Notes: a model not told the origin generated them from the letters alone. A stretch of 52,518 bases of DNA from an uncultured Prevotellaceae bacterium (GCA_947176535.1 CAMWQU010000015.1:1-52518), one strand, 5' to 3'. Positions 32,420-41,594 are shown, counted from the stretch's first letter. Numbers and translations are program-made.

Positions 32420-33961
32420 ATGGAGACAGAAGGGATTGTAAAGCGGTGTCAATCGGGCGATAGAGAAGCCTTCGGAATTATCTACCGCACTTATCTTATG
32501 ACGATGCACGAGGTCGTATCGCATTATGTCCACAACACAGATGCCGTATGGGATATTCTGCATGATGGTTTTATCATTGCCTTTCAGTCGATAAACACCC
32601 TGAAAAGCCCATCAAAGATAAAATCATGGCTCACGACGATAATGAAAAATCTAGCCCTGCAGTATCTGAAAGAGGAGAGCGGCCACCTATCCGCTTCCCT
32701 ACCGGACGTGTCCAATATCTATGACGAGGATGACAGTCCCCGTACCTCAGAACTGACGTGGGACGAGCTTGCCGCGATTATCGACCGACTTCCTGCGGGT
32801 TACGGTAAGGTATTCCGTCTGGCCGTATTGGAGGAGCTGTCTCACAAGGAAATAGGTGCTTTACTTGGGATTGCTCCTCATTCATCGTCCTCACAACTGA
32901 GTCACGCCAAGGCAATGCTGCGACGCATGATTACCCGGTATCGGATTGAGACGGGCGTTTTGTCCATCCTTATCGGCATCGTTTGGCTACTCTTGCAGGG
33001 AGTATTCAGACAGCGGGAGGAAAGCCCCTCGGCTCCGACAATAAGTATGAGGTCGGATGATAAAACGTCCGTCCTCCCCGACTCTTTAATCAATGGAGGC
33101 ATGGGACGCGACACGATGCTTCCAAAATCAACGATAGTTGATAAAATCGTGCATCCGCAGAAACATGAACTCATCGCAGACGGGACAATACCCAACGACA
33201 GTACACCGACAGTTGAAAAGGACAGTGCGACACATGACACCCTACGAATAATCCCGAACAGCATTGACTATGATGAATTTACAGCCCGGCAAGAGTTACC
33301 GCAAGCAACATCCAAGGAAGCACCCGACTGGTCGATGTCACTAGCATACGTCGGTAATTCTCCAGAGTATCATGAAATATGCCGTTACCGGATTTCGGAC
33401 CCGAATCTTCCGGATGCGGAAGGGCCCGACGACGAAATGGAGGTCACGGAAAAGACACATCACAATGTGCCGTTGGTTATCGGCCTATCCGTCAATAAGG
33501 CATTTACCTCCCGCTGGAGCATAGAGACCGGTTTACGCTATACCTTTCTCCGGTCAGACTTCCTCCTCGAAAGTAAAACGATGAACAGGAAGACCGTCCA
33601 GCAGCTACATTATTTAGGAATACCGTTGAAATTCAACTACCGCATAGTCACCTATAAGGGGCCTTCGCTGTATGTGCATGGGGGGGGTATATTAGACATT
33701 CCTATCGGCGGTAGGCAGTACATCCGTGAATATGGGCCGGAATGCGGTGGTGGTAAGAATCGCACGCAGCGGATACACGCCCCGCTGCAAGGGTCGGCAG
33801 AAGGCGGAATAGGGCTGCAATATCAATTCACACCGTCGTTCAGTTTCTATGCCGAACCCTCTTTCCGCTACTATTTCAGTCCGGAATCCGACATCAGAAC
33901 GATACGGCAGGAAAAGCCGTTTGAGTTCTCCATACCCATAGGGTTGCGGGTGACATGGTAG
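32420..33961 (+). CDS. ECF sigma factor fused to a transmembrane segment and outer-membrane beta-barrel
   Basis: This 513-residue chain joins functions normally on separate proteins. Residues ~8-85 are sigma-70 region 2 ('CQSGDREAFGIIYRTYL', 'HDGFIIAFQSINTLKSPSKIKSWLTTIMKNLALQYLK'). Residues ~113-170 are region 4 with its helix-turn-helix ('IDRLPAGYGKVFRLAVLEELSHKEIGALLGI'). A single hydrophobic segment lies at about 178-196 (GVLSILIGIVWLLLQGVF). A Ser/Thr/Asp-rich linker follows (197-345), then a barrel-like domain (about 346-513) with alternating strands and a final aromatic residue ('FEFSIPIGLRVTW'). In other Bacteroidales the sigma factor and the membrane-barrel protein are, as I recall, neighbouring genes. 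A run of eight G at 33680-33687 lies in the barrel part. Local GC content is below that of the housekeeping neighbours. No anti-sigma gene is seen nearby. Confidence 0.82.
   Translation: METEGIVKRCQSGDREAFGIIYRTYLMTMHEVVSHYVHNTDAVWDILHDGFIIAFQSINTLKSPSKIKSWLTTIMKNLALQYLKEESGHLSASLPDVSNIYDEDDSPRTSELTWDELAAIIDRLPAGYGKVFRLAVLEELSHKEIGALLGIAPHSSSSQLSHAKAMLRRMITRYRIETGVLSILIGIVWLLLQGVFRQREESPSAPTISMRSDDKTSVLPDSLINGGMGRDTMLPKSTIVDKIVHPQKHELIADGTIPNDSTPTVEKDSATHDTLRIIPNSIDYDEFTARQELPQATSKEAPDWSMSLAYVGNSPEYHEICRYRISDPNLPDAEGPDDEMEVTEKTHHNVPLVIGLSVNKAFTSRWSIETGLRYTFLRSDFLLESKTMNRKTVQQLHYLGIPLKFNYRIVTYKGPSLYVHGGGILDIPIGGRQYIREYGPECGGGKNRTQRIHAPLQGSAEGGIGLQYQFTPSFSFYAEPSFRYYFSPESDIRTIRQEKPFEFSIPIGLRVTW
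33680..33687 (+). repeat. G8 homopolymer inside the barrel part of the sigma fusion
   Basis: Eight consecutive G encode the Gly-Gly-Gly at residues 421-423. The frame is intact here. Loss or gain of one G would truncate the barrel while leaving the sigma and membrane parts whole. Confidence 0.7.
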
Positions 33962-34043
33962 AGGAACGATAAAAAACAAGCCCTTGCATGCAGTCAATGG
34001 GGCGAGGCTTCATCTACACTATGAAATCTCAACTCCCAAGGAC

Positions 34044-35111
34044 ATGTATAGCCTACAAGACTACGTAAGGAATGGAGCACTATTGGTACACAACACCCTA
34101 TTTCCGAGAAGAAAGAAACTGGCGCAACTTATGATTTACGCCACCAACAGATGCCAGTCGCGTTGCCGCCACTGCTCCATCTGGCAAAAGCCGCAGGAAA
34201 CACTCTCAAAGGATGAAATCGTATCGCTGATGGCAAGCCGGTGTGTAAGCCGCCACACAACGGTAGGGCTTGAGGGCGGCGAGTTCGTGCTGCATCCACA
34301 GGCGGCAGAGATTTTGGAATGGTTCCGGACGAATCATCCCAACTATACCCTGCTGTCAAACGGCCTCATGCCTCAGAAAGTAATCAACCTGACGAGACGT
34401 TACCGTCCCCGTCATCTGTATCTGTCACTCGACGGCAACCGGGAGACTTACAAAAAGATGCGCGGCATCGACGGGTATGACAAAGTGATAAGGGTTATCG
34501 AGGAACTGAAAGACGAAGTGCCGATTTCGCTGATGTTCTGCCTGTCGCCGTTCAACAGTTTCGAGGACATGGAATATACCATAAATATTGCCCGGAAATA
34601 CGGGATAGACATACGAATAGGCATATACGGCACAATGGCGTATTTCGACACCCAAGCGGAGATGTTGCAGACGCAGGGAGCGGAATACCTCTCACGCATT
34701 CCGGCCAACATACACGAGACGCAGGAGAATTATGATTTTGTCGTACTTTACGACCAATGGCGCAAAGGCAATCTGCACCTGCACTGTCATTCGATAAGCC
34801 ATTCATTGGTCGTTCATCCCGACGGCAATGTGCCCCTATGTCAGAACCTCGATGTCCGGCTCGGCAACATCAAAGAAAAGTCGCTTGACGATATTTTCAA
34901 TTCGGCAGAGAGTGTTGCGACTCAGTGCCGCTACTCAAAAGGATGTAATGGATGCTGGATAAACTTCCATCGGAAATATGATATCATCCTGCTCCGCAAT
35001 CTGGAGAAAATGCTTCCTAAGAAAGGTATTGAACTATTTTACGGCAAGTATCAATGGTGCACCGACAGCCGCCTTACGTATCATGACTACCTCAAAAGAA
35101 TAAAGCAATGA
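34044..35111 (+). CDS. Radical SAM protein with SPASM-like C-terminus
   Basis: This 355-residue protein has the radical SAM motif CxxxCxxC at Cys37, Cys41 and Cys44 (NRCQSRCRHCSIW) and a GGE-like motif (GLEGGEFVLH). The C-terminal part carries a cysteine group (LCQNLD, ATQCRYSKGCNGCWINFH) of the SPASM/Twitch kind. I chose the ATG at 34044 (MYSLQDYV); a TTG at 33984 would add 20 residues with no visible support. No small precursor peptide was recognised nearby. The stop overlaps the start of the Gfo/Idh/MocA gene by four bases, so the two are a functional pair. Base composition is more AT-rich than that of neighbouring housekeeping genes. Substrate unknown. Confidence 0.85.
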   Translation: MYSLQDYVRNGALLVHNTLFPRRKKLAQLMIYATNRCQSRCRHCSIWQKPQETLSKDEIVSLMASRCVSRHTTVGLEGGEFVLHPQAAEILEWFRTNHPNYTLLSNGLMPQKVINLTRRYRPRHLYLSLDGNRETYKKMRGIDGYDKVIRVIEELKDEVPISLMFCLSPFNSFEDMEYTINIARKYGIDIRIGIYGTMAYFDTQAEMLQTQGAEYLSRIPANIHETQENYDFVVLYDQWRKGNLHLHCHSISHSLVVHPDGNVPLCQNLDVRLGNIKEKSLDDIFNSAESVATQCRYSKGCNGCWINFHRKYDIILLRNLEKMLPKKGIELFYGKYQWCTDSRLTYHDYLKRIKQ

Positions 35112-36157
35112 ACAACCTTATAGACAATGGCATACAACACTGGCGGTCACTAAGAAACAAACGAATGCTGCAATCACCCTATTCCGCCCGCTACGCATTT
35201 GTCGGAGTGGGCAGCCATGCCCTGCAAAACCTTTATCCCGTTTTGCAGTATCTCGGCATACGGCTTAAATATATCTGTTGTAAAAAACGGGAAAAATTGC
35301 CACTGATAGAACAGCGTTTCGGGGTAACCGCCACAACCTCATTAGATACAATATTGAACGACAGCGAGGTTAAAGGGGTATTTGTATGTACAGCACCGCA
35401 ACTGCACTATGAACTATGTACCCGTGTGCTCGCATCCGGCAAATGTCTGTTTGTAGAAAAACCACCGTGCCGCACACTCGGACAACTTGACAATCTGATT
35501 GAAGCAGACAGGAGGCAGAAAGTTATGGTAGGGATGCAGAAGCGATACTCCCCACTGACGGAAACATTGAAGAAACGGTTGGCAAAAACCGGGGCAGTAA
35601 GCTATACCTTATCGTTCCATACCGGGGCATATCCTGAAGGAGAGCCGTTCACGGAACTGTTTATACATCCGGTTGATTGGGTGTCATACCTATTCGGAGA
35701 CGCTGAAATAAAGGCAGCTCAACGGATCGACAGAAACGGAAATACCACCGTGCAGGCATTACTTTCTCACGGGGAAGTGCAAGGCTGCATAGAAGTGTCC
35801 ACAGCATATTCATGGGCTAATCCGGAAGAATGGCTCCGGGTAAACACCCGGTCGGGAGAGTTCCGTCTCGAACAAATGGAGCGTTTATCCCACTATCCGC
35901 ACCCGAAGAAAATCGCAGGAATACCCGCTGAGAAACTCGGTCTGTTCACGCCCTCGGAACAGATACTGCTGGAACGCAACAATGTTAATCCGCTTATCGG
36001 GAACAAGCAACTTTACCTCCAAGGCTTCTTTTCGGAAATTAAGGCATTTGCAGACCGGGTGGAACATTCGGGTAAAAACCTGTCGTCGCTGGTAAGCATG
36101 AGAAATACATATAGCGTATTGGATTCATTGAAATTGACACAATGTAGAATCGAATAG
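35108..36157 (+). CDS. Gfo/Idh/MocA-family oxidoreductase paired with a radical SAM enzyme
   Basis: This 349-residue protein has the NAD(P)-binding Rossmann signature near residue 30 (YAFVGVGSHALQNLYPVL) after an unusual ~28-residue N-terminal extension, followed by 'VKGVFVCTAPQLHYELCTRVLASGKCLFVEKPPCRTL', where EKP is the conserved catalytic Lys motif of the family. The C-terminal domain is the expected alpha/beta fold. Members usually oxidise or reduce sugars or inositols. Translational coupling (ATGA) to the radical SAM enzyme suggests a two-step modification of a common, unknown substrate. It differs clearly from the GH109-like member of the same superfamily at 31.1 kb. Confidence 0.85.
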   Translation: MNNLIDNGIQHWRSLRNKRMLQSPYSARYAFVGVGSHALQNLYPVLQYLGIRLKYICCKKREKLPLIEQRFGVTATTSLDTILNDSEVKGVFVCTAPQLHYELCTRVLASGKCLFVEKPPCRTLGQLDNLIEADRRQKVMVGMQKRYSPLTETLKKRLAKTGAVSYTLSFHTGAYPEGEPFTELFIHPVDWVSYLFGDAEIKAAQRIDRNGNTTVQALLSHGEVQGCIEVSTAYSWANPEEWLRVNTRSGEFRLEQMERLSHYPHPKKIAGIPAEKLGLFTPSEQILLERNNVNPLIGNKQLYLQGFFSEIKAFADRVEHSGKNLSSLVSMRNTYSVLDSLKLTQCRIE

Positions 36158-36198
36158 TAAGCAGATACTTCTTTAATATGGGAGAAGTGGACGGGAAG

Positions 36199-36230
36199 TT
36201 TGGCTATGTCGGATAAAATTCGTACCTTTG
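36199..36230 (+). promoter_or_regulatory. Promoter of fabD
   Basis: TTTG (36199-36202), 20 bases, then TACCTTTG (36223-36230): an excellent Bacteroidota -33/-7 match. It leaves a leader of about 70 bases. Confidence 0.7.
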
Positions 36231-36232
36231 CA

Positions 36233-36266
36233 CCGACGTAATGACGTGTAGTTTCCGATACGTCGG
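36233..36266 (+). promoter_or_regulatory. Inverted repeat in the fabD leader
   Basis: CCGACGTA (36233-36240) and TACGTCGG (36259-36266) are perfect 8-base arms around 18 bases, lying right at the predicted transcription start. It could be an operator for a fatty-acid regulator or a leader hairpin; I cannot tell which. Confidence 0.4.
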
Positions 36267-36306
36267 AACGATAGGGTTAGATTTTTAGGTTAAAAAGATA
36301 TATTTT

Positions 36307-37203
36307 ATGAAAGCATTTGTATTCCCCGGTCAGGGAGCCCAGTTCACCGGAATGGGCAAAGACTTGTACGAGACGAACGAACAAGCCCGTAACCTTTTTG
36401 AAAAAGCCAACGAAGTACTCGGTTTCCGCATCACGGACATCATGTTTGAAGGCACTGCCGAAGAGCTGAAGCAAACCCGTGTGACACAGCCCGCCGTATT
36501 CCTCCATAGCGTTATCACCGCAATCACCATGGGCGAGAACTTCCAGCCCGACATGGTAGGTGGCCACTCATTAGGCGAATTTAGCGCATTAGTGGCTGCC
36601 GGAGCACTCGATTTCGAAGACGGTCTGCGTCTGGTGTATGCCCGCGCACAGGCCATGCAGAAAGCCTGCGAGGCACAGCCCGGCACCATGGCCGCCATTA
36701 TTGGCCTGAGCAACGAAGTCATAGAGGACGTATGCGAGAAAGTAAGTCAGGAAATCGGCTCAGTGGTGGTGCCCGCCAACTACAACTGCCCCGGACAGTT
36801 GGTTATCAGCGGTAACGTGGAGGCCATCAACGAAGCCTGCACCCGCCTCAAGGAGGCCGGCGCAAAGCGCGCTCTGCCGCTCCCCGTGGGAGGCGCATTC
36901 CACTCTCCGCTCATGCAACCTGCCAAGGACGAACTGCAGGCAGCCATTGAGAAGACGACTTTCCGGACACCCTGCTGCCCCATCTATCAGAACGTGGACG
37001 GAATGGCACATACCGATGCCGACGAAATCAAGCAGAACCTGATTGCACAGCTCACCGCCAGCGTTCGCTGGACACAGGAGGTGGAGAATATGTTGGCAGC
37101 CGGCGCCACCGCGTTCACAGAGTGCGGCCCCGGAAAGGCTCTTCAGGGCATGATTAGCAAAATCGCTCACGGAAAAGAAAATATTACCATACAGGGAATA
37201 TAA
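36307..37203 (+). CDS. fabD: Malonyl-CoA:ACP transacylase
   Basis: FabD loads malonyl groups from CoA onto acyl carrier protein for fatty acid synthesis. The 298-residue product is of usual length, with the N-terminal 'FPGQGAQFTGMG', the nucleophile Ser88 in GHSLGE, the 'YARAQAMQ' Arg region and the active-site His in 'GGAFHSPLM'. It has its own strong promoter, and its stop overlaps the GH13 start (TAATG). No other fatty-acid genes are adjacent. Confidence 0.96.
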   Translation: MKAFVFPGQGAQFTGMGKDLYETNEQARNLFEKANEVLGFRITDIMFEGTAEELKQTRVTQPAVFLHSVITAITMGENFQPDMVGGHSLGEFSALVAAGALDFEDGLRLVYARAQAMQKACEAQPGTMAAIIGLSNEVIEDVCEKVSQEIGSVVVPANYNCPGQLVISGNVEAINEACTRLKEAGAKRALPLPVGGAFHSPLMQPAKDELQAAIEKTTFRTPCCPIYQNVDGMAHTDADEIKQNLIAQLTASVRWTQEVENMLAAGATAFTECGPGKALQGMISKIAHGKENITIQGI

Positions 37204-38879
37204 TGGAACGAGTCGTTATCTATCAAGTGCTTCCGCGCTTGTTCGGCAACGAAAACCGCACCTGCCTGCCCGGGGGCTCAAGACAAGTGAACAGATGCGG
37301 CAAAATGGCCGACTTCACCCCTCGTGCCCTGGAGCAGATTCGAAGCCTCGGTGCCACACATGTGTGGTACACCGGAGTTATCGAACATGCCACACAGACC
37401 GATAATTCGCTCTTCGGCATACCCGCCGACCATCCCGCAGTAGTAAAGGGACAAGCCGGCTCGCCGTATGCCATCAAAGACTATTACGACATCGACCCGG
37501 ACATTGCGACCAGCATACTGGCCCGCATGGCCGAGTTCGAGCAGTTGGTGGAGCGCACGCACACGGCCGGCATGAAAGTTATCATCGACTTTGTGCCCAA
37601 TCATGTAGCCCGTCAGTATCACAGCGATTCGAAGCCTGACGGAGTGACCGACTTGGGACAGACGGACGACACCTCGGCTGCATTCTCACCGCAAAACAAT
37701 TTCTATTATCTGCCCGGACAGCAACTGAGCATCGACGGCATTGACCTTGCCGATTACTACGAAATGCCCGCCCGGGCCACCGGCAATGACCAATTCACCG
37801 CCCGTCCCGGCAGTTGCGACTGGTACGAGACCGTCAAACTGAACTACGGTGTCGATTACATGGCGGGAGGTAGCAGACATTTCGACCCCATTCCCGATAC
37901 GTGGGAAAAGATGTTGCACATCCTGCTCTTCTGGGCAGGAAAGGGCATCGACGGATTCCGTTGCGACATGGCCGAGATGGTGCCTGTGGAGTTCTGGGGA
38001 TGGGCCATCACGAAAGTGAAAGAGGCCTATCCCGGCATCCTGTTCATTGCGGAGGTCTACAATCCCGCAGAGTATCGGCGTTATCTGCATGAGGGACACT
38101 TCGACTATCTCTACGACAAGGTGGGTATGTACGACTGTCTGCGCGCCGTCACCGAGGGGAACCTCCTGGCCAGTGACATCACACAGCAGTGGCAGGCCGT
38201 GGACGACATTCGTTCGCAGATGCTGTACTTCCTCGAAAACCACGATGAGCAGCGGTTGGCCTGCGATTACTTTGCCAAAGATGGCGAGCACGGACGCGCG
38301 CCCATGCTCGTTGCGGCATGTCTCGGCAACAATCCGCTCATGATTTACTTCGGACAGGAATTGGGCGAACGGGGTATGGATACCGAGGGATTCAGCGGAC
38401 GGGACGGACGTACCTCCATTTTCGACTACTGGACTATCGACAGCATCCGACGCTGGAGAAACAAAGACCGTTTCGACAACCGGCAGCTTACCCCCAAAGA
38501 GGTTTCCCTGCAACAGTTTTACAGCCGTCTGCTGAACCTCTGCAACAGCGAGGCCGTGCTTCGCGAGGGGGATATGTATGATCTCATGTATGCCAACCTG
38601 CGTAACGACAACTTCAATCCCGGCAAACAGTTTGTGTTCGTGCGTCATCTGCGCGGTGAGGTTATCCTCGTCGTTGCCAACTTCGATGATATGGATGCTC
38701 AGGTGGGAATCAATCTTCCCGAACATCTCTTTGAATTTCTCAACCTACCCGAAACGACTAACGTCAAGGCCGAGGAATTGTTGGCGCATTGCCCCTGCCC
38801 CATCTCGTTCTGCTCAACACAGCCCACATCGCTGCTCGTGCCGGCAAACAACGGACGGTTATTAAAGTTCAAACCTTGA
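37203..38879 (+). CDS. GH13 alpha-amylase-family enzyme, cytoplasmic
   Basis: This 558-residue protein is an alpha-amylase-family glycosidase with the (beta/alpha)8 barrel motifs: 'VIIDFVPNHV' (region I), 'GFRCDMAEM' (region II, Asp nucleophile), 'LFIAEVYN' (region III, Glu acid/base) and 'LENHDEQR' (region IV). It has no signal peptide, so it acts on intracellular alpha-glucans or maltooligosaccharides. Region IV reads HDEQR in place of the common HD(N/Q), which places it in a less typical subfamily that I cannot name. It overlaps fabD by one base, an unusual partnership, and ends just before the 48-bp palindrome. Confidence 0.92.
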   Translation: MERVVIYQVLPRLFGNENRTCLPGGSRQVNRCGKMADFTPRALEQIRSLGATHVWYTGVIEHATQTDNSLFGIPADHPAVVKGQAGSPYAIKDYYDIDPDIATSILARMAEFEQLVERTHTAGMKVIIDFVPNHVARQYHSDSKPDGVTDLGQTDDTSAAFSPQNNFYYLPGQQLSIDGIDLADYYEMPARATGNDQFTARPGSCDWYETVKLNYGVDYMAGGSRHFDPIPDTWEKMLHILLFWAGKGIDGFRCDMAEMVPVEFWGWAITKVKEAYPGILFIAEVYNPAEYRRYLHEGHFDYLYDKVGMYDCLRAVTEGNLLASDITQQWQAVDDIRSQMLYFLENHDEQRLACDYFAKDGEHGRAPMLVAACLGNNPLMIYFGQELGERGMDTEGFSGRDGRTSIFDYWTIDSIRRWRNKDRFDNRQLTPKEVSLQQFYSRLLNLCNSEAVLREGDMYDLMYANLRNDNFNPGKQFVFVRHLRGEVILVVANFDDMDAQVGINLPEHLFEFLNLPETTNVKAEELLAHCPCPISFCSTQPTSLLVPANNGRLLKFKP

Positions 38880-38919
38880 TTTCTTCTTAGATAAAAAGAC
38901 CTTGTTGTCAGGGGTATAA

Positions 38920-38967
38920 AAACAAAGCACCGCGCAAATTCACGTGAATTTGCGCGGTGCTTTGTTT
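38920..38967. terminator. Bidirectional terminator, 48-bp perfect palindrome
   Basis: A palindrome with 24-base perfect arms and no extra loop (centre CACGTG), GC-rich in the stem and bounded by AACAAAG/CTTTGTT. It lies between the convergent GH13 and sulfotransferase genes, so it probably terminates both transcripts. Confidence 0.8.
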
Positions 38968-38976
38968 GGTCAGACA

Positions 38977-40098
38977 TTATAGCCGCTTGTAGTCCCATTC
39001 ATCGAGAACGGTACCCCAGGCTTTATTGACAAGTTGAATGGTACGCGGGTCGTACTGATACTGGTTCTTCTTGTAATTCTTCTTACCTGAAATGTACTTT
39101 TCGATGGCCGGACGGGCATTGTCCCAACCGGGAATATTCAGTTCCCGATAGATGCGTTCCGTAATGCCCATAGCGTCTTTCTCTATATCCTCGAATTTCA
39201 CCTCAAACAGGTTACCTTCGGGGATATACTTCTTCTGCTCCTGATAGGCATTATACAGTTCCATGTAGTTACGCAGGATATTGCGTTCCATCTGGTCAAG
39301 AGGGATGGAATGCAGTTCCAAGGGAGCAATGGTGTTCGTAAAGAACGAACGGCTACTCTCGAAAACAGTGTAGGGATTACGCATCAGATAGATAAACTTG
39401 GCATTAGGAAACATTTCCACCAGAGTCTTTATCTTACCAGTATGAGGAGGATTCTTTGAAAGGTACTGGGCGTCCGGAATACCGTAACGGGAGTTCCACA
39501 TCGACACTTTTACTACCTTCATGAACTTATCCTTGAAGTCGGCAATCTCTTCCGGCGTGGCATCCTTCATCGTCAAATAGCGATCGCAATACTCCTGCAT
39601 ACGCTCGGGAAAGAACCAGAAGTTATAATAAGTGTAAGGACATGTGTTCTGCAAGGCAAACTCTTCCTCCTGAGGCAGGTCGGGGGCCAGTTCCATATTG
39701 TCCGTGGGACGATGGTTGGGCATGAGCCACCCCATTACAGGCTTGAATAGTCCCTGCAGAGCTAGCATGTAATGAGGAAAGACGGTCTGATAGGTTGTCG
39801 TAAAGCCGAAATGCGAATCTTGCGCAAAGATGTTGTGAACAAACGTCGTTCCGCTACGCCAGTGTCCGAGTATGAAAACGGGGTCGTGCTCCAAAGGATG
39901 ATTGGCTATGTGCTTCCGATAGCGACGTTCCTGCAGAGGTGTCATCACACTGAGCAAACGGCAAACGGCTTTCGTCAGCAGATACTTCGTGCGCTTCTTC
40001 TTGGCAACATGCTGCCCCTTTGTGATTTCCTTGAAAGTGTTCCAGTCGGCTCCTACCAGCGTATTGACAGGCAACTTGCTAAATTCTATAAGTCCCAT
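38977..40098 (-). CDS. PAPS-dependent sulfotransferase
   Basis: This 373-residue protein is a sulfotransferase-3-like enzyme. The 5'-phosphosulfate-binding loop is seen at about residue 78 (FILGHWRSGTTFVHNIF), and the 3'-phosphate-binding region follows as 'AKFIYLMRNPYTVFESS'. There is no signal peptide, so it acts in the cytoplasm. It is last in the minus-strand order cysC, cysD, cysN, sulfotransferase, so three genes make PAPS and the fourth uses it. As I recall, gut Bacteroides carry the same gene order (the BT_0416 region) and use it to sulfate cholesterol and other steroids; this protein could do the same, but acceptor specificity cannot be read from the sequence. Confidence 0.88.
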   Translation of the reverse strand: MGLIEFSKLPVNTLVGADWNTFKEITKGQHVAKKKRTKYLLTKAVCRLLSVMTPLQERRYRKHIANHPLEHDPVFILGHWRSGTTFVHNIFAQDSHFGFTTTYQTVFPHYMLALQGLFKPVMGWLMPNHRPTDNMELAPDLPQEEEFALQNTCPYTYYNFWFFPERMQEYCDRYLTMKDATPEEIADFKDKFMKVVKVSMWNSRYGIPDAQYLSKNPPHTGKIKTLVEMFPNAKFIYLMRNPYTVFESSRSFFTNTIAPLELHSIPLDQMERNILRNYMELYNAYQEQKKYIPEGNLFEVKFEDIEKDAMGITERIYRELNIPGWDNARPAIEKYISGKKNYKKNQYQYDPRTIQLVNKAWGTVLDEWDYKRL

Positions 40099-40130
40099 AG
40101 GCTACGTTTTCTGAATTTTACGTCTATGCT

Positions 40131-41564
40131 TCACTTTATCACTTTCACTTCCAAACCTTGACGACCAAGTGCATGTACAGCACGGTCGATGGCGTCGTAG
40201 TGTTCCTCACCGATACCGAGTGCGGGAAGGTCAAGCGTAGGCAGTGCGATTCCGTTTGCCTCATTCTCTTCCAACGGACGGAGAATCATGCCGACAGCGG
40301 AAGTATTATTTGTGATGGGGTCGATGAGAATGAAAGCTCCCGTCGCGCGGTTGTCCTTATAGGCATCAAAGAAAAGGGTCTTGGCCGTGGTAATACGCAC
40401 ACAACCTATTTCATTCAGTTGAAAGTCCTTACCCTCCAATGTTTCCATCGTATTCACGTCCACACGATACTCCACCGAGTCTATTGTGGCACGCGTAGTG
40501 TTGGTATTGTGTTTCAGGAAGAACTGCTTACTGCGGTCCATGGGTTCCTCGTCCATCCAGACGAGCATCGTCTCAAACGAACGGCCAATGTTGGGGACGT
40601 TGTCGGGATGAACAATCATTTCTCCGCGACTGATGTCGATTTCATCTTCCAATGTCAGCGTCACGCTTTGGGGGCAGAAAGCCTCCTGAAGTTCGCCTTC
40701 GTAAGTGACAATACTTTTCACCCGGCTGCGCTTCATGGAGGGCAGAGCCATGACTTCGTCACCGCGTCGAATGACACCACTTGCGATTTTTCCGCAGAAG
40801 CCACGGAAGTCGAGGTTGGGGCGAAGTACATATTGCACCGGATAGCGGAAATCATCCATGTTGCGGTCGAGATGGATAGGCACGGTTTCAAGGAATTCCA
40901 ACAGAGAGGTACCCTTGAACCAAGGGGTGCGGTCGCTCTTCTCCACGACATTGTCGCCCATTTTTGCGGAGATGGGGAAGCAGGTGACATCTTCGATACC
41001 CAAGTGATTGGTCAAGGCCAAATACTCTTGTGTAATCGTATTGAATACTTGCTCATCGAAGTCCACAAGGTCCATCTTATTCACGGCCAATACGATGTGC
41101 TTGATTCCGAGCAGAGAGACAAGAAACGTATGACGACGCGTCTGCGTAATAACGCCTTTTCGGGCATCGATGAGAATGATTGCCAGATTGGCCGTAGAAC
41201 CGCCGGTAATCATGTTTCGGGTATATTGTTCGTGTCCCGGCGTATCGGCAATAATGAACTTACGCTGATTGGTGGAGAAGTAGCGATAGGCAACGTCTAT
41301 GGTAATACCCTCCTCACGTTCGGCTTTCAGCCCGTCAAGCAGAAGGGCATAGTCAATTTCTCCGGCTCCGGCATTTCCGACACGTACAGAGTCACGTTCA
41401 AGGGCCTGCAACTGGTCTTCATAGAGTTTCTTTGAATCGAAGAGCAAGCGACCTATCAATGTACTTTTACCATCGTCCACCGAACCCGCCGTCAGCAGAC
41501 GGAGGAGATCTTTCTTTTCATCGGCATCAAGGAATGCCTTTATATCGAGTTTTTTGTCTTCCAT
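40131..41564 (-). CDS. cysN: Sulfate adenylyltransferase subunit 1 (GTPase)
   Basis: CysN is the GTPase subunit that drives APS formation from sulfate and ATP with CysD. The 477-residue product shows the EF-Tu-like GTPase motifs: P-loop '[15 protein letters not shown]', switch region '[15 protein letters not shown]', '[14 protein letters not shown]' and 'NKMDLVD'. The APS kinase domain found fused in some homologues (NodQ type) is absent, and cysC is a separate gene here. It begins 30 bases after cysD and ends 32 bases before the sulfotransferase. Because cysH-type reductase genes are absent nearby, the pathway here points to PAPS for sulfation. Confidence 0.95.
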   Translation of the reverse strand: MEDKKLDIKAFLDADEKKDLLRLLTAGSVDDGKSTLIGRLLFDSKKLYEDQLQALERDSVRVGNAGAGEIDYALLLDGLKAEREEGITIDVAYRYFSTNQRKFIIADTPGHEQYTRNMITGGSTANLAIILIDARKGVITQTRRHTFLVSLLGIKHIVLAVNKMDLVDFDEQVFNTITQEYLALTNHLGIEDVTCFPISAKMGDNVVEKSDRTPWFKGTSLLEFLETVPIHLDRNMDDFRYPVQYVLRPNLDFRGFCGKIASGVIRRGDEVMALPSMKRSRVKSIVTYEGELQEAFCPQSVTLTLEDEIDISRGEMIVHPDNVPNIGRSFETMLVWMDEEPMDRSKQFFLKHNTNTTRATIDSVEYRVDVNTMETLEGKDFQLNEIGCVRITTAKTLFFDAYKDNRATGAFILIDPITNNTSAVGMILRPLEENEANGIALPTLDLPALGIGEEHYDAIDRAVHALGRQGLEVKVIK

Positions 41565-41594
41565 TTCGTCGTTCGTTGTTAGTAGTTCACTAAA

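Noticed and set aside
32420..33961. Sigma fusion as an assembly artefact joining two genes
   Set aside because: The frame is continuous, the membrane segment sits where the anchor of the barrel protein would be, and composition does not change sharply at the junction. Still worth checking in reads.
40158..41435. 425-codon open frame on the plus strand opposite cysN
   Set aside because: Antisense to all GTPase motifs of cysN; no recognisable content.
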